Assembly (NCBI GenBank): GCA_037074705.1
Contig: CM073596.1
Span: forward strand, 13,200,501 to 13,264,500
Origin: Zhengitettix transpicula
Taxonomy: Eukaryota; Arthropoda; Insecta; Orthoptera; Tetrigidae
Direction of reading: 5' to 3'
Length of the DNA: 64,000 nt
Below the pieces are notes generated by a model. It did not search any database, was not told the origin of the DNA, and saw nothing but the letters and a program-made list of their open reading frames with translations. The translations under genes and the position numbers were made by a program. Positions within the stretch are counted from its first letter, which is position 1, and each line of letters begins with the position of its first letter. Below are positions 41,191 through 53,636 of the stretch, piece by piece.

Positions 41191-41832
41191 GTAGATCAAT
41201 TACAACGATAAAGGAAGCCTGTGAGAGCATTCTCTCGCAGGTGAACCTTCCCAGAGAGCTCTGGAGGAGGTTACCTTTGGGGATGCCTTCACTTCTCTCT
41301 GTAGATGAATTACAATGATAAAGGAAGCCTGTGAGAGCATTCTCTCGCAGGTGAACCTTCCCAGAGAGCTCTGGAGGAGGCTACCTTTGGGGATGCCTTC
41401 ACTTCTCTCTGGTTTCTTTGAACTAAGGTTCCCACTTTCCGTGGCACGTCGGCCTGTTTTGAGAGCTGTATGTTCCGGGGTCGCAGATCTTGGGCATACG
41501 GTAAGAGTTGTCCGCTATTCCTATTGGAATAGTCGGCCAGCTGCCTCCTAAACTGGTCGAGGCACGGCGAGGGGAAAACAGACAACCAAATGCCCGATCT
41601 GCCTGATGCAGGTTTTTCTAGGGGTTTCCCTGCATCACTTTTAGTTGAATTGCCAGGTAGGATCCTTAAACCATAACCCGGGGGCCCTAGTTAACCCTTG
41701 GCTACCTTGCTCTAACTTTCCGCATCTCCCCTTTCACTCCCTTTCCTATGCTATAAGAGGGGAGTTGCCACTAAGTGGATTACCCTATACATAGCCTGTC
41801 TGCACCTTCTTCTTCTTCTGTAGATCAATTAC
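41191..41832 (+). mobile_element. R1 element, longest copy, with 13-bp target duplication
   Basis: Flanked by GTAGATCAATTAC at 41,191-41,203 and again at 41,820-41,832, directly after a TTC-rich tail. A 110-bp segment that includes the left target duplication and the element head is itself tandemly duplicated (41,191-41,300 and 41,301-41,410, few differences). The duplication shows insertion by target-primed reverse transcription; the tail here is a simple repeat rather than poly(A). Confidence 0.85.
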
Positions 41833-42914
41833 GCACCACTTCTGAAGAAGTCGTCGCTTCGATCTCATGGCAGCTGAAAACTAAAATTTGTAGGGGGGTG
41901 CTGTTTAATAAAATATTTTGATTTTATGTAAAACGAAACTATCATAGAGAAAGAAAACTGTAGGAAACTTTACTAAATACCAAAGTATGGAGCGTGTTAT
42001 AGTTATTGGTTACGAAACCAGTGAAAATAATTAGTAATGCAAATTGCCCCGTTTTCATCGTTTTCACTCTGAAATTATTTGATATACAGCACAAACTGTC
42101 CATCCATATTGATTTAGACAAATTATAGTGGGTATGGAATCATGCATCGGAACTGCAAACATTTCCTTTTCAACCTTACACAATTTTAAACTCGCTGTTT
42201 AGATTGTGGTAATATATTTGGAGAAGGAACTATAAATTTCTGAGAAGGGGAACAATTTGGATTTTTAAAGTAGTGAGATATATTGTCAAGAGAAATTGCG
42301 GTAGAATTTTGACAAGTTATTTGCACTATTGCCACATAATTTTCTCTTTTCGAATTAAGTTTGTGTGTTACAACGTAACAACGGAATTTTGGACAAGTAC
42401 AAGTAAGGAACTGATTAACTCGGTGAGTCACCTCAGCCACGGACATGACGCAGCCTGGCGTTGACTGCGAAGGCCAACCGACGTCACTTTCGCAGAGGAG
42501 AGATACGTTCAACTGTAACAATGCACACCCGAAAGCTAGTTGAGAATGCTCGAGCCGTTAACATTATCAATTCAGTTTCATTATTCTGGGATATGTCAAA
42601 TTTAGCAACCTAATGAACGATATAAATTCCGAAAATAATCTCTGAACATTTGTCATAAAAATGTAAAAATATTATATGATCTGTGGTGCAGATTATGAAA
42701 TTGTTAATCTATCTATACTATTTAATGTCTATTATGAAAACAAAGTAAATTGATTTAAAATAAAAGTTTAGAAATATTCATTCATTAATTAACAACTACA
42801 AAATTATAATAAATGCTGTTCGTCAATCTACAGATTATGAATATTTTATTTACCAGAGATGTCATTTATCCATAATCTATGATTAGACTTCAATCTAGGA
42901 AACTTTTGCGTTAT
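41833..42914. other. Intergenic sequence, no feature seen
   Basis: A 111-codon frame on the minus strand (42,186-42,521) has no recognisable domain; not called. Confidence 0.5.
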
Positions 42915-44000
42915 TTTTAAGTAACGGAATCCCTAAATGTGTTCACCTCCCATTCGGAAGGGAATAGTTTCATTCAACGAATATGTCGCCGTTTGTACAT
43001 GTTCAAACATTCCCCCCCCCCCCTTTGTGTGTTAACCAAATAGTATTTATTCCACGCAAAAATCGGCCATTTACATTGCTTGAAAATTTATACCCCTGCC
43101 CAGGCCCTTCCCCAAACCCCCGCGCGTTACCCAGTTTGTAACAATAGAACTCAGTGACTTCCATAACCCTAGAATTGACTCGAATATCGGCCTATTCGCG
43201 TAATTTCCATGTACCCCACCCCTAGGCGTGATCCCCTCCTAAGCCAATATGGGTTTAAATTATACATAGAGAGTATCTACCAAAATATTATTAATTAAAA
43301 TAACACCGAAAAATATTTATTGGACGCTAATATCGGCCGATCAACATGTTTGAAAATTTCCACTCCTTTTCGACTCCTCCCGGTGGGTTTTAACTGCAAG
43401 TTGAATGTCATAATTAATCTCAGCTACATCCAAAACCCCGGATTCGAATTCTATTTTTTTTGCATTATTTTTATGTGATGCAACTCATCCCTACCCTTCT
43501 TGGTTCTCTTTTCCCAAGTCAATATGGGTTATAATTATTACACAGAATATATTAAAAAAATATTATGAGTGTCATTGACTCCGCGAAATATTTAATGACG
43601 TAAATATCAACAGGTTAACATTTCTGAACATTCCTACCCTCCCAACCTCTCCCACCTCCACGCGTTACCCAGGTTGTTATAAATAAATTCAGCGACATCC
43701 ATAACCCCGATTTCTCCTCATTCTCGGTTGTATTCGCGTTATTTTCTTGTAACTCCCCTCCAACCCGACCCCTACACGTTCTCCCCTCGCATAACGAAAG
43801 GGGTTGAAATTATATACAAACAAAGTCGTAGAAATATTATTAATCTAATAAATTCTACAAATTATTATTAAAATCAAATATCGACCTCGATTGCATGTTT
43901 AAAAATTTCCACCCCTGGCCTTCCCCATTCCTGGGGATTAAATGGCCAATTTAATGTCATAATTAAACTCAGCGACATCTATAACCCTGGATTTGACAAA
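42915..44000 (-). mobile_element. Decayed Helitron-like cluster
   Basis: Three repeated modules in reverse orientation, each with a phrase like AACTCAGTGACTTCCATAACCC (around 43,150, 43,420 and 43,690, again near 43,970), matching the CAC(T)GAGTTTAATAATGACA blocks of the plus-strand copies. Terminal hairpin not preserved. Confidence 0.5.
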
Positions 44001-44616
44001 ATCCGAACAATGAGAATCATAGCCACAGGTTATCCGAGGACATGACTGTGTATGTCTGAGACTGGCAAAACCAGATGTTCTGTAAAAGTATGCGGAAAGT
44101 CTATAACAATTCTGTATCACTTTTCCTCAACTCTAAAATTATGTTAACCATAATAATTAACCACTCCGAACCGACAATAATAATTGAATTTCTTGTTCCG
44201 CATGTCCTTTTAAAACCTTTTGAGTCTCCAACCTGCTTCCACAACATCCCTGCCTCTTTAGGATTTTCAACAATTTGAGTTTTGCTTCCTCCCCTTCGTC
44301 CTAACTCGACCCGGGTTTTGCTCCGCCTAGCGTAGAATTTATTTCCTCTGCCTTGACGGCGGTAACCCTTTATTATCACTGATCGGGCGCTGGCTGGCGC
44401 CAACAGGACCGGACAAACAGTCTTGTAAAACATTCCAGAAATTTACAACAGGGCATCTGTACGCGATGTGATCAAATTTAAGCCCAAATATTTAAATTAA
44501 TATATTTGCATATAAGTATTTAAAAGTGCCTCCTTGTATGTTTTACATTCTTTACACAAAAGTACTGAGATAGTTAGTAATTGTAATACTTATTAAATAT
44601 TTATACTATTCTTATT
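44001..44616. other. Intergenic sequence
   Basis: A 110-codon minus-strand frame (44,101-44,433) rich in Arg/Lys has no recognised domain; no gene called. Confidence 0.4.
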
Positions 44617-44660
44617 TATTAAAGGGGAGTTGCCACCATGCAGCCTGTTACTCTAAAAAA
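44617..44660 (+). mobile_element. R1 3'-end fragment
   Basis: Only the last ~38 bp (AAAGGGGAGTTGCCACCATG to AGCCTGTTACTC) and an A6 tail: an extremely 5'-truncated insertion. Confidence 0.65.
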
Positions 44661-46495
44661 TAACGATTTCTTCAACAAACCCAATCTTGATCGTTGTTCA
44701 TTTCACCCTGTAATTTCGATTAAACATGACCCCATACATTTCCAGTTTTAATCTACATAAAATAGGGGTTTCTACGTAAAGCGTTGGCTTATGTTGATTT
44801 TTCTTAATTCATTGCGAGTATATTTATTACAGGATACATGCATGTGTTTCTAGTTTGATTAAAAACATTTTAGACGAGGAAAAAGAGTTATGCCTTCCAG
44901 AAATTTATATGGAAATTTCTAGCTTTTCATCTCCACAAATAATGAAAATGTGTTCTTCCAGCTTTCGTCCTGAACCACTTCTTAATAATTCATAAAATAA
45001 TTTAGTAACTTCCGACATTAACAACTGTAAATTTCTCCTATTCTGATGGATGACAAATGATTACACTCATACGTTTGATGTTAACAATACAATTACAGAC
45101 AGGAATCGTATCCTTTTTTATGTAAGAATACTCGCACTTTTGACACGAGAAATAAACGTATAGAGATTTTACTTAGTACTTCGAGTGTCATGAACGTTTC
45201 CGTCGAGTTGTTATGGAGATCAACCGAGTACCTACCAACTTGTAAGTCTTTCATTTTTTCTTTCCCAGCTACAGCTGGAACATGCACTTTCAATTACCTG
45301 CTTCCTCTTTTTCTCCTCGGAAAGCTTTTCTTCTGAGGGGCAGACTCGGCTTTCATGGAAATGACTCTTGGTCTTTGTTATTGTCCCAGTCCAATTATTT
45401 TAGGCGAGAACTGAAGAAAAGGGAAACAGAGGTCGGGTAAGAATATATGGATATATATATATAGCAACACTTTCTCTGTAATTATTTTGTCTGAATACCT
45501 GAAAAAAAAGGGATGTGTTAACATTTCTGTAGTTGTGAGATCGAAAAATAAATCTTTTGCCTGTGTAATTCATTGATAACAAGTAGATGTACTGAGCATA
45601 TCCTGCCGCTTCCTGCTGCCCCGTCGGGAATTCCCAGCGGCGTCTTTAGTCACGCGTTCAAAAATGATGAAACCACAATTGTTCAAGACACAATTCGAAG
45701 GCTGTCAGGCTTAACTGTATTAGATGTTTTAGAATCTTTTAATTTAATTGTTTCTCGTAAAGTTTGAAGAGGATTCCACTAATTTACAGGCCTTTGAACA
45801 CTATTCTCTACTTTCAATGGATTGACGCTTTGAGCTCCCAGTTTTTGTCTTGCGTTCTTCAGTGTTTCTTTGTTCAACCGCTATTGGTAGCCTGTATTGT
45901 AACGTCCATTACGCACTGTATCTATATCCGGCCTCACTTGATCAATAACGCCACAGAAATAATTTAGCACGTTCCACTTTCCCACGAAACGGAGAATTGT
46001 AGTTAAGTGAAAACGACACGCGGTACGGAGGCATGTAATATGTATGACCCTGCGTTTCAAACGTCTAAATATCTTATTACCTTTAACTCGTTCGAATTGT
46101 TAGTTCATTTCCCCACTCTGCTTACAGTCTACAAATTGTCTTTGTCTTCTCAGTTCAGCTGCCTTCATATTCTTTGAAAATTCCATAGACCCTCTCAAGA
46201 ACTCAATTTAATCAAATGGTAGTATCGATTAAAAACGGCTTAAGTTAGTTCTTTTTTTAAAATAAATTTTATCATCTGTTAACTGTTGTCTGTGACAATA
46301 AGAATTAAAATACCCAATTTATTTTTTGAATTTATTTTATTTTCAATTAACGGACATCGTCTATTTTTATACATTGCAACTCTATAATCAGGAATATGTA
46401 AAAATTTTTATTACAAATATAATTTTTATATAATAAATAGTTGTTCATTTTCATTACATTTTTATCAAAGTTCTGTTCTAAAATTCTCAGCAATT
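44661..46495. other. Intergenic sequence, no feature seen
   Basis: AT-rich; short open frames of 60-67 codons without domains. Confidence 0.5.
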
Positions 46496-46512
46496 CATAA
46501 TAAAAATACAAC

Positions 46513-46540
46513 GTTTCGTCGCTATTTGCGAACTCTTCAG
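46513..46540 (-). ncRNA. Hammerhead-like ribozyme core, candidate
   Basis: In minus sense: CTGAAGA, a stem-loop GTTCGC-AAATA-GCGAC (stem II with one bulged T), then GAAAC. CTGANGA ... GAAAC around a short stem is the hammerhead catalytic core, and such motifs are known in Penelope-like retroelement termini. Stems I and III and the cleavage site were not located, so function is not claimed. Confidence 0.45.
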
Positions 46541-46961
46541 GTTACAGTACAAAAGCAACATGATCAAAGAATTAAAATAAAATTCTGATTCACAATATTT
46601 ATTTTTAAATAAGTCAATATTGAATTGTTTAGCAAAGCTCGTTATTCTACCCAAACGATTATTTTGTGTATTGTTGGCCTTCAATTTTGAGCCCAGAACT
46701 CCAGGCAGGAACTCTAAAATTCATTTTAACTACAAAAAATCAGCACAATAAATGCTGTTATTCAATAATTTAATTTATTTTAAATACCTTGGAACAGCAG
46801 CAATTTGATTCTAAGGTTTTAATTTTTAACAAATTATATTGTATTGAATTAATTTAATGAATGGGTCGGTTTTTATTCAATCCAAAAGAAATATTTCTAA
46901 AATATTTATTTTGGATTTTCAGAAGACTATTTTCAATTTTTTTTACGAAAAATAACTAATT

Positions 46962-47172
46962 AACAACGACGACGACGTTTCATCCTCTTCTGGGACTTCT
47001 TCTGGTATAGCAATTTTGAATAATTTAGTATCCTGCTTAATGTAACCGAAATGCAACTTTTTTCGAAATTATTAATAGAAGAAAGAATAGATTATATACA
47101 AAATTATTACAACTGTTATAACTGAGGAGGTCCCAGAAGAGGACGAAACGTTTTCGTTGTTGTTGTAAATTA
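46962..47172. repeat. Inverted pair with hammerhead-like phrase
   Basis: GTCCCAGAAGAGGA(C/T)GAAACG occurs on the minus strand near 46,978-47,000 and on the plus strand near 47,130-47,152, each followed by CGTCGT/GTTGTT runs. The pair flanks about 120 bp. Fits a foldback terminal repeat of a Penelope-like element with its body lost. Confidence 0.55.
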
Positions 47173-47394
47173 GACATGTTTTGTATATAATGTATAAATA
47201 GAATTCTGACTCATGACCATTTATTTGTAATTTATAATATTATAATGAATGCCAGATGTTTTTTCAGCTTTATTATGTTTATATTTTCTTTAATAATGTA
47301 ACATACTATTGAGTACTATTAGTATTGGTTTCACCAATAATAAATAAAACGTCTTGTTTCATCTTTAAGCCATCAGGTACTATGTTATCAATTA

Positions 47395-48092
47395 TCTATA
47401 TAATAAAAAAGGATGTATATTTGTATGTATGTATGTAATTACGTTTATCTGCATACAAATTTTAACGCGTGGACAGATTGCAACAAAAATTGATACAAAC
47501 ATATTCTTCAAAACAAGAGGAACGGTAATGTCGGGGTGAGAAACCCCTATCAAAAATGAGGACAGAATTATAATTAAAAAACGTGATCAGAGACGTTACT
47601 ACGCCACGAACAGAGTAAATAGTTCCTATTTACGTAATGAAATCAAGTAGAAATATTTTCATTTAATAAAATGTATAATTTTCTCCAGTAATACTCCATC
47701 GAATGATAACAGAAAACAATACGAAATACTTTACGATCCTTGCGAAAAAATGTAAGTTAATTTTCGTGCCATATTAGTGACTCCAATATGGCGACCATTT
47801 GTTTACATAGTGAATCTAGCTAACAATTTCATGTATTTAATCTTCCTTTATGACTGAAGGCTGACGGACAATTATATCCTGCAATACTCAAGGTGTATAT
47901 TTCAGTTTTCTATCCGAAAATAAATATGGAGGTATGTTTGTTGGGACTGATACAATAAAATTCAAGCTGTTCAATTAATGCACTGTCGGTCGAAAGTATG
48001 AGCGGAACTAGGAACAGTAAGATTTACGTTAAATCACTTCTTGACTAAAGATAAATATAGAATTAAATACTTTTTAGGGCAACGCCGGGCAC
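47395..48092 (+). mobile_element. Helitron-like element, internally deleted
   Basis: Starts TCTATATAATAAAAAAGG after A, like the 5' end of the 30,989-32,397 element, and shares the block CAGTAATACTCCATCGAAT and the following ~120 bp. Ends in GGGCAACGCCGGGCAC without CTAG. Confidence 0.65.
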
Positions 48093-48285
48093 CAATTTGA
48101 AAATAAAAAGGAGACATAAAATCTGTGAATTAGAAATTTGATTTTGTTCGAAGGAATTTAATATTACACGTTTTTCATTTAAATTACTTTCAATATAAAA
48201 ATTTTATTTGATAGAATTTATATAGTTGGTTTCAATAAGATCATGATTTAATTTATATCTCATGTTTTATTTAATAATACAGTTC

Positions 48286-48314
48286 CTGATGACGTACCAA
48301 AGTTGAGTCGAAAC
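48286..48314 (+). ncRNA. Hammerhead-like motif, weak candidate
   Basis: CTGATGA followed 16 bases later by GTCGAAAC. The base pair expected at the foot of stem II is C-C, so this is at best a decayed motif. Confidence 0.25.
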
Positions 48315-49554
48315 GTTACAGTCCTTTGTGTCTTGCCAGCACTTTTTAATTTACTTGTATTCATTTAAAATTATTCTGACTTTATTGGCTGATTTATTTT
48401 ATTTTCGTAATGGGGCATATGTTGTAACAGGAAAACATACTTGCCAGAGATACTCCGTCTGTTTGCCTTGCCATTTCGCCTGATTCAGAAAATCTGTCTA
48501 ATCTCTGATAGCTTGAAAAAAGAAAAATTCGTATACGCAACGGGGCAAAATGCAGGACGGAACGAAACAACACAAAAACACCGTGCGTGGGATTCGCTGA
48601 CGTAACGTGACCTCAATTCATTCTTGTCAACAATTAACATGGTCACGCATGTTTGACCTTGTATGTTCCTCACGCGAACTGCAGCACGCTGGAACAACTG
48701 ATATTCGACAGACCTGGAACAGTCTCTTTATCTGTGAGAAACAACAACAACGGTCTCAACTCTCGGGACAGTGGCGGAGCATCATCCTAAAACTATTTCT
48801 AGTGGTTGGAGTAACTGTAATCCATTTACGTGTATATAGTGAAAAACAAAATATAGTTCTTTCATAGGTTTCACACATTTATTTTTAATGAACATTTAAT
48901 AAAAGAATTCTGTGATCTAAGTTCCTAATCAGAAGGCTGCATTTATGTACCTCGTAATGTTTATCCAAAATTAATTGATAAAATTTCTTCAAATTCAGAT
49001 TTTCAAGAAACGAGGCATACATTATTTAATACTAAACCTCTTATCACCTTCACACGAAACTTTTGACTAATTGGTGTGACACCTATGGCAATAATCAGAA
49101 TCAGCTAAGTAGGAAATTATTAATGACGCCGCTGTCACTAGTATCAATGGAAAACTAAGGTCCGTCTGTTTCTTTCAAATGAAAAACATCAAAGTTTAAT
49201 TCTACAAAGTGAACTTTTTAAACGTTTTGACAGTTAAGAAACTTGTCATAACAGTCCGAATATTTAAATTTATATAATATTTACAACAGGAATGATTTAA
49301 ATGAAAAATTTGAATTCAAAACTATAATGATTAATACTAATTAAAAAAAGTATGGAATTAAGTAAAAATAATATTCAACACAATCTTTCAGCATTTGTTT
49401 TTTTAAACAGTAACAGATTATTTTTTAATGTACTATTTATGACCCTATTTTAGACTAAATAATTTTTAATATACTAAAATTATTTCAGTCTAATTACTAT
49501 TCCTCAGTCGCAGTTTTGTTATGATTCCAATTGTAACAAAACCCAAATGTTCCA
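48315..49554. other. Intergenic sequence, no feature seen
   Basis: No supported gene or shared repeat. Confidence 0.5.
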
Positions 49555-49555
49555 T

Positions 49556-49815
49556 GCAAACCCCTCTCCGGCCATCGGAAGACCGTGGGACAAGTACCCA
49601 ATGTCCAACCTACCTGATGCAGGTTTTCTAGGGTTTGTCCTTCATTACTTTTAGGCGAATGCTGGGTAGGATCCTTAAACTATAGCCCGGGGGACCTGGT
49701 TAATCACTTGGTTACCTTCCTCTACCATTCCGCAATTTCAAATCCCTTCCTATGCTATTAAAGGGGAGTTGCCACCATGTGGATTACCCTCATGTAGCCT
49801 GTTACCTTAAAAAAA
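49556..49815 (+). mobile_element. R1 element, 5'-truncated, tandem run B
   Basis: Starts at the CCATCGGAAG region and ends with GTTACCTTAAAAAAA. First of three same-orientation copies. Confidence 0.75.
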
Positions 49816-49821
49816 CGGAAT

Positions 49822-50053
49822 GGCGTGGGACAAGTACCCAATGCCCGACCTACCTGATGCAGGTTTTTCTAGGGTTTTCCTGCATTTCTTTAGGCGAATG
49901 CCGAGTAGGATCCTTAAAATATAGCCCGGGGGCCCCAGTTAACCCTTGGCTACCTTCCTCTACCCTTCCACATCTCCCCTTCCTATGCTATTAAAGGGGA
50001 GTTGCATGTGGATTACCCTCATGTAGCCTGTTACCTAAAATAAAATAAAAAAA
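49822..50053 (+). mobile_element. R1 element, 5'-truncated, tandem run B
   Basis: Starts at GCGTGGGACAAG, directly after the A-tail of the preceding copy, and ends in an A-rich tail (AAAATAAAATAAAAAAA). Confidence 0.75.
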
Positions 50054-50055
50054 GC

Positions 50056-50372
50056 AGTCGGCCAGCATGCTTTCTAAATTGGTCGAGGCACGGGGCGGGG
50101 AATTCTGTGTCCCCACAGCCTTACACCTTCTCTCGCCATCGGAAGGGTGTTCGATAAGTACCCAATGCCTGACCTACCTGCTGAAGGTTTTCTAGGGTTT
50201 GTCCTTCATCACTTTCAGGCGAATGCCGGGTAGGATCCTTATCCTAGTTAATTCTTGGCTACCTTCCTCTACCCTTCCGCATCCCCCCTTTCAAATCCCT
50301 TCCTATGCTACTAAAGAGAAGTTGGCACCATATGGATTACCCTCATATAGCCTGTTACACTAAAAAAAAAAG
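50056..50372 (+). mobile_element. R1 element, 5'-truncated, tandem run B
   Basis: Starts at the AGTCGGCCAGC region directly after the preceding tail; lacks part of the CCCGGGGGCCC segment; ends with an A10 tail. Confidence 0.75.
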
Positions 50373-52326
50373 TCGTTTACAATTTATGCTGTCTCATTGA
50401 TAAAAACTCTGTTGTAATGAAATCAACATTAATAGTACACGTGAATGTGATTTGAATAATTTTGGTATATTAGACATATGAATCATTGGCTAATCTAGTT
50501 TAATGTGACATTCAATTTTTTTAAAAAAAACTAAAAATGTCAAAAAATATATACAAAATAAAAAACTTCCATTTTCAATCTTTTAATTTAATTCTGTACT
50601 TTTTTGTTAATTATTTGGAGATTTTCCAGTCAAAGCCGTGATTGATTTATCGTTTGCTGTATTGCTTTGAATTATTTTTTTAAAAATTCAAGAATTTATC
50701 ACTTTGAATTACATGCCTTTTTTAGGTCCCGAAATGAGACAATAATAAAGCAGTACTGCCAATTAAGAGTGTTTTAGGAGCTTCCGGCCAATACAGCCAT
50801 AATCATCTGAAAACAGTGTTCGAAATTAGGTTATCAGTAAACGTAAAATATAGCAAAGCTTTCCCAATAATTACCTGATCACCATTAAAAACATAAACAG
50901 TACAATCCATCTGGCTCTACTAGAGCTGCGTCAAAACATGAAAAGGAATCTATGTGATACAATTAAAATTGCGCGTTTAATTAATATTGAGCGATAGAAC
51001 TATCCAGTTAATTGGTTTTCTTGTGAATTTATTATTACTATATTTTTACGTGCTTTAAAAGACCAATAACTACAACACATAAAAGACTGAAAATTTTAAC
51101 AATTTTGCTCGCATCGACTTTCAAAGTGACTCAGTTTTAGCTGGTGAAAATATAAAATTTCCAGAGTAATTTAATAGACTGACTGGTTGAAACACTGTGG
51201 CCAAATTTATCCTGGTAGACGATGACGGTTAAGATTTCGTATATTTTTATTAAATACTTTTTAAAATTAATTATCTTGAAAAAAAGTTCCTTGAGGGTCG
51301 AAACCATTGGAAAATGCTAATTAAACCTTGAGTGAATTTTTAGGTTACTAAAATGTTTCCGAACAGTACCTCGAAGTTTCTTAGAAATTAAAAAAAATAG
51401 TCCTATTACTGTAAACCCATTTTTATCTTATTAATAGCAACGATATACGTTTCACGTGATCATCACGACGGTAATTTACAAAGAGAATTTTTAATTCGCA
51501 CTGTTAAGATCGAGAGTCTCGGTTTGGAATGTTTACAACCCGTTCGTTAAATTGCAATGGCGTTCCCTGTCTACTGGTCCGTCTTGGACTCTAGCTAGCT
51601 AAGGTTTAAAAATAGACTAGATCTATTCCCGGGGAACAATTCAGCGGTTCTGTCCTTGAACGTGATAAGAGCTTTAAACTTTGTCTCAGTTAAATGTCGG
51701 CTAAAGCACTGAACGAACCGTTCTGAATACCGCAACAAACGTTCTAATTTGACTTGCCCATTTAAATGATATTTTATGTTGCAAAATGGAGGCGGTAATA
51801 GTCCGAAGATAAAATTTATTCACAGTTCGGTACAAACATGATTTTTTTTTAGAGAAGAATTTAGTTTAGTTCAATCAGTTATAAAATTTATAATTGCTAA
51901 AGTAAGTATTTGTGTCTCAAGAATTGAAATTATAAACCGGTGATAAAGGGTATCCAATCATACTCACTTTGAAGCGGTACAGTAAAAAGAGAATTCAGTT
52001 AGCGGCTGGTGGACGATGTATATTTTATTATAGAAACTTTTCTGTGAAAATAACTACATCGCCGAATAAAAGTCGCATATTTATTTAAAACTCGGGTTTC
52101 TTTCGACCTATTTAATAGTCAACGATATTAGTTTAGGTCTCTTGCAAATTCGAATATCACACACACTCACCCACCATTTCTTACTGACACATACGTAATT
52201 GTTCTCTCATTAGTCTTTAAACGGCTTCAGTGCTCCAATTACAGCAGATATTTTGACTATTTTAAACGTACCATCGGGGTCCATTTTATGGTTTCATGTT
52301 GAGTCGTGAGATTTATTTTCGATTTA
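50373..52326. other. AT-rich intergenic sequence, no feature seen
   Basis: No gene or shared repeat recognised. Confidence 0.5.
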
Positions 52327-53340
52327 ATTGATGAGTAGAAAAAGCCAAAAACAGTCTCCAAGTTTTTAACTTTATTAAATAATTAGTCGGAAGCTTTCAA
52401 CTCTTTGTTATAATCATCCTTCCGGTCCCATAATTAAAATCATATTAACATTAAAATATATTAGTACCTATTGCTACAAACACGGCAAAAATATTTAAAA
52501 ACAATAAAAAATAGACAGGTTAAATGGAAATGCGCCTAAATGGAAAGCGGCAAAATTGGCACCTAAAATAGAAACGATACGGCAAAATTTCTTGAAGAAT
52601 TCGAGACTAAGAAAACACCAGAAAACAAATAAGGAAAACCATACATAGGGAAGTAGAAGTACTTAAAATGGAGAATAAAAATCAAGAAGCGACTGTAGAA
52701 TCGACGAAATAACAGAAGAAGGAAGATTAATTTTCGGATATGATTTTTTTTTAGAAAGAAGTGACATAGAAGATACAAGAAAATGGGGGGGGGGGCGATA
52801 CATAGGCGATAAAATCACTATTCTCGGATGCCCGGTAACTGAAATACATTTTGATAATTTATCGGAGCAACGGGAATAAAAATATAGAATATACCCACCA
52901 AGTAAGAAAATCATTATGATAGGAAAGGTTTTTGGGATTGACATAAAGTTATAGTTTTCGAACAATGTATGGACGATCAAACCTTTATGCCACAGAGAAA
53001 ACAAAGAAAAAAGCGGAGAATTGAAAGCTTGCAGCTACTTTGGAGTGGAATAAGTTCGAAAAAAAATATTATGAAAGGATTAGTGGGGAATTTTTGGGCT
53101 GCCGGAAATACAAAATTAATGTAAGAGATTGCGTTCTTTATTCTGATTCCTAGCAGTCCACTCGTTTGTTTTCAATTATTAGGAAGAGCAAGTACCTATA
53201 GGTACTAATATTTTTTAAAGTTAATGTGATTTTAATTATAGGACAAGAAGGATGATTATAACAAAGAGTTGAAAGCTTCCGACTAATTATTTAATAAAGT
53301 TAAAAATTTGGAGACTGTTTTTGATTTTTCTACTCATCAA
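52327..53340. repeat. Foldback element with ~140-bp inverted arms
   Basis: Left arm about 52,327-52,475 is the reverse complement of about 53,200-53,340 (shared CAAAAACAGTCTCCAAGTTT, TCGGAAGCTTTCAACTC, TATAATCATCCTT). The ~720-bp interior recurs inverted at 53,637-54,800. The arms contain GATGATTATAACAAAGAGTTGAAAG, which has a loose likeness to a hammerhead core. Confidence 0.75.
52480..53195 (+). repeat. Unidentified dispersed repeat, arm 1
   Basis: About 700 bp, reverse-complementary to 53,637-54,800 once the R1 insertion there is ignored. Plus-strand frame fragments include GDKITILGCPVTE and RIYPPSKKIIMIGKVFGIDI, suggesting a former coding region, family not recognised. Confidence 0.75.
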
Positions 53341-53636
53341 AGTCAACGTCAACAGTCATTTTTACCATGACGGTTCAATTTAATTTTACATAATTAATGA
53401 AACGTTTGTTGAAACAAATTTTAATTTCTAGAATATATTTTTCTCGGGGTTATTTCGTGGGCAGATAATTGGCATGGCGTGGTATGTGTTAATTTTTATG
53501 CCTAAAATCATTAACTGATATTTCAGTGGTCGATGATGATCGTTCTCCTACTAGTTTTTTTTGCGCACTTACAATATTTGAAATGTCTCCTTTCATCCTA
53601 ACGACTTAATTTCTCTTCAACCGCCGATAAAACTTG

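Noticed and set aside
41191..41832. R1 as a tRNA- or 5S-derived SINE
   Set aside because: I found no A/B box pair or 5S-like head in the longest copies (26.8 and 41.2 kb); a LINE 3' tail is equally possible, so no class was assigned.
42186..42521. 111-codon minus-strand frame
   Set aside because: No recognisable domain or signal, and overlapped by an antisense frame of equal quality.
44101..44433. 110-codon basic frame on the minus strand
   Set aside because: No start context, domain, splice partner or homologous copy in the window; length is within chance for this composition.
48286..48314. A functional hammerhead ribozyme at CTGATGA...GAAAC
   Set aside because: The foot of stem II would be a C-C mismatch and no stem III was found; kept only as a weak motif.
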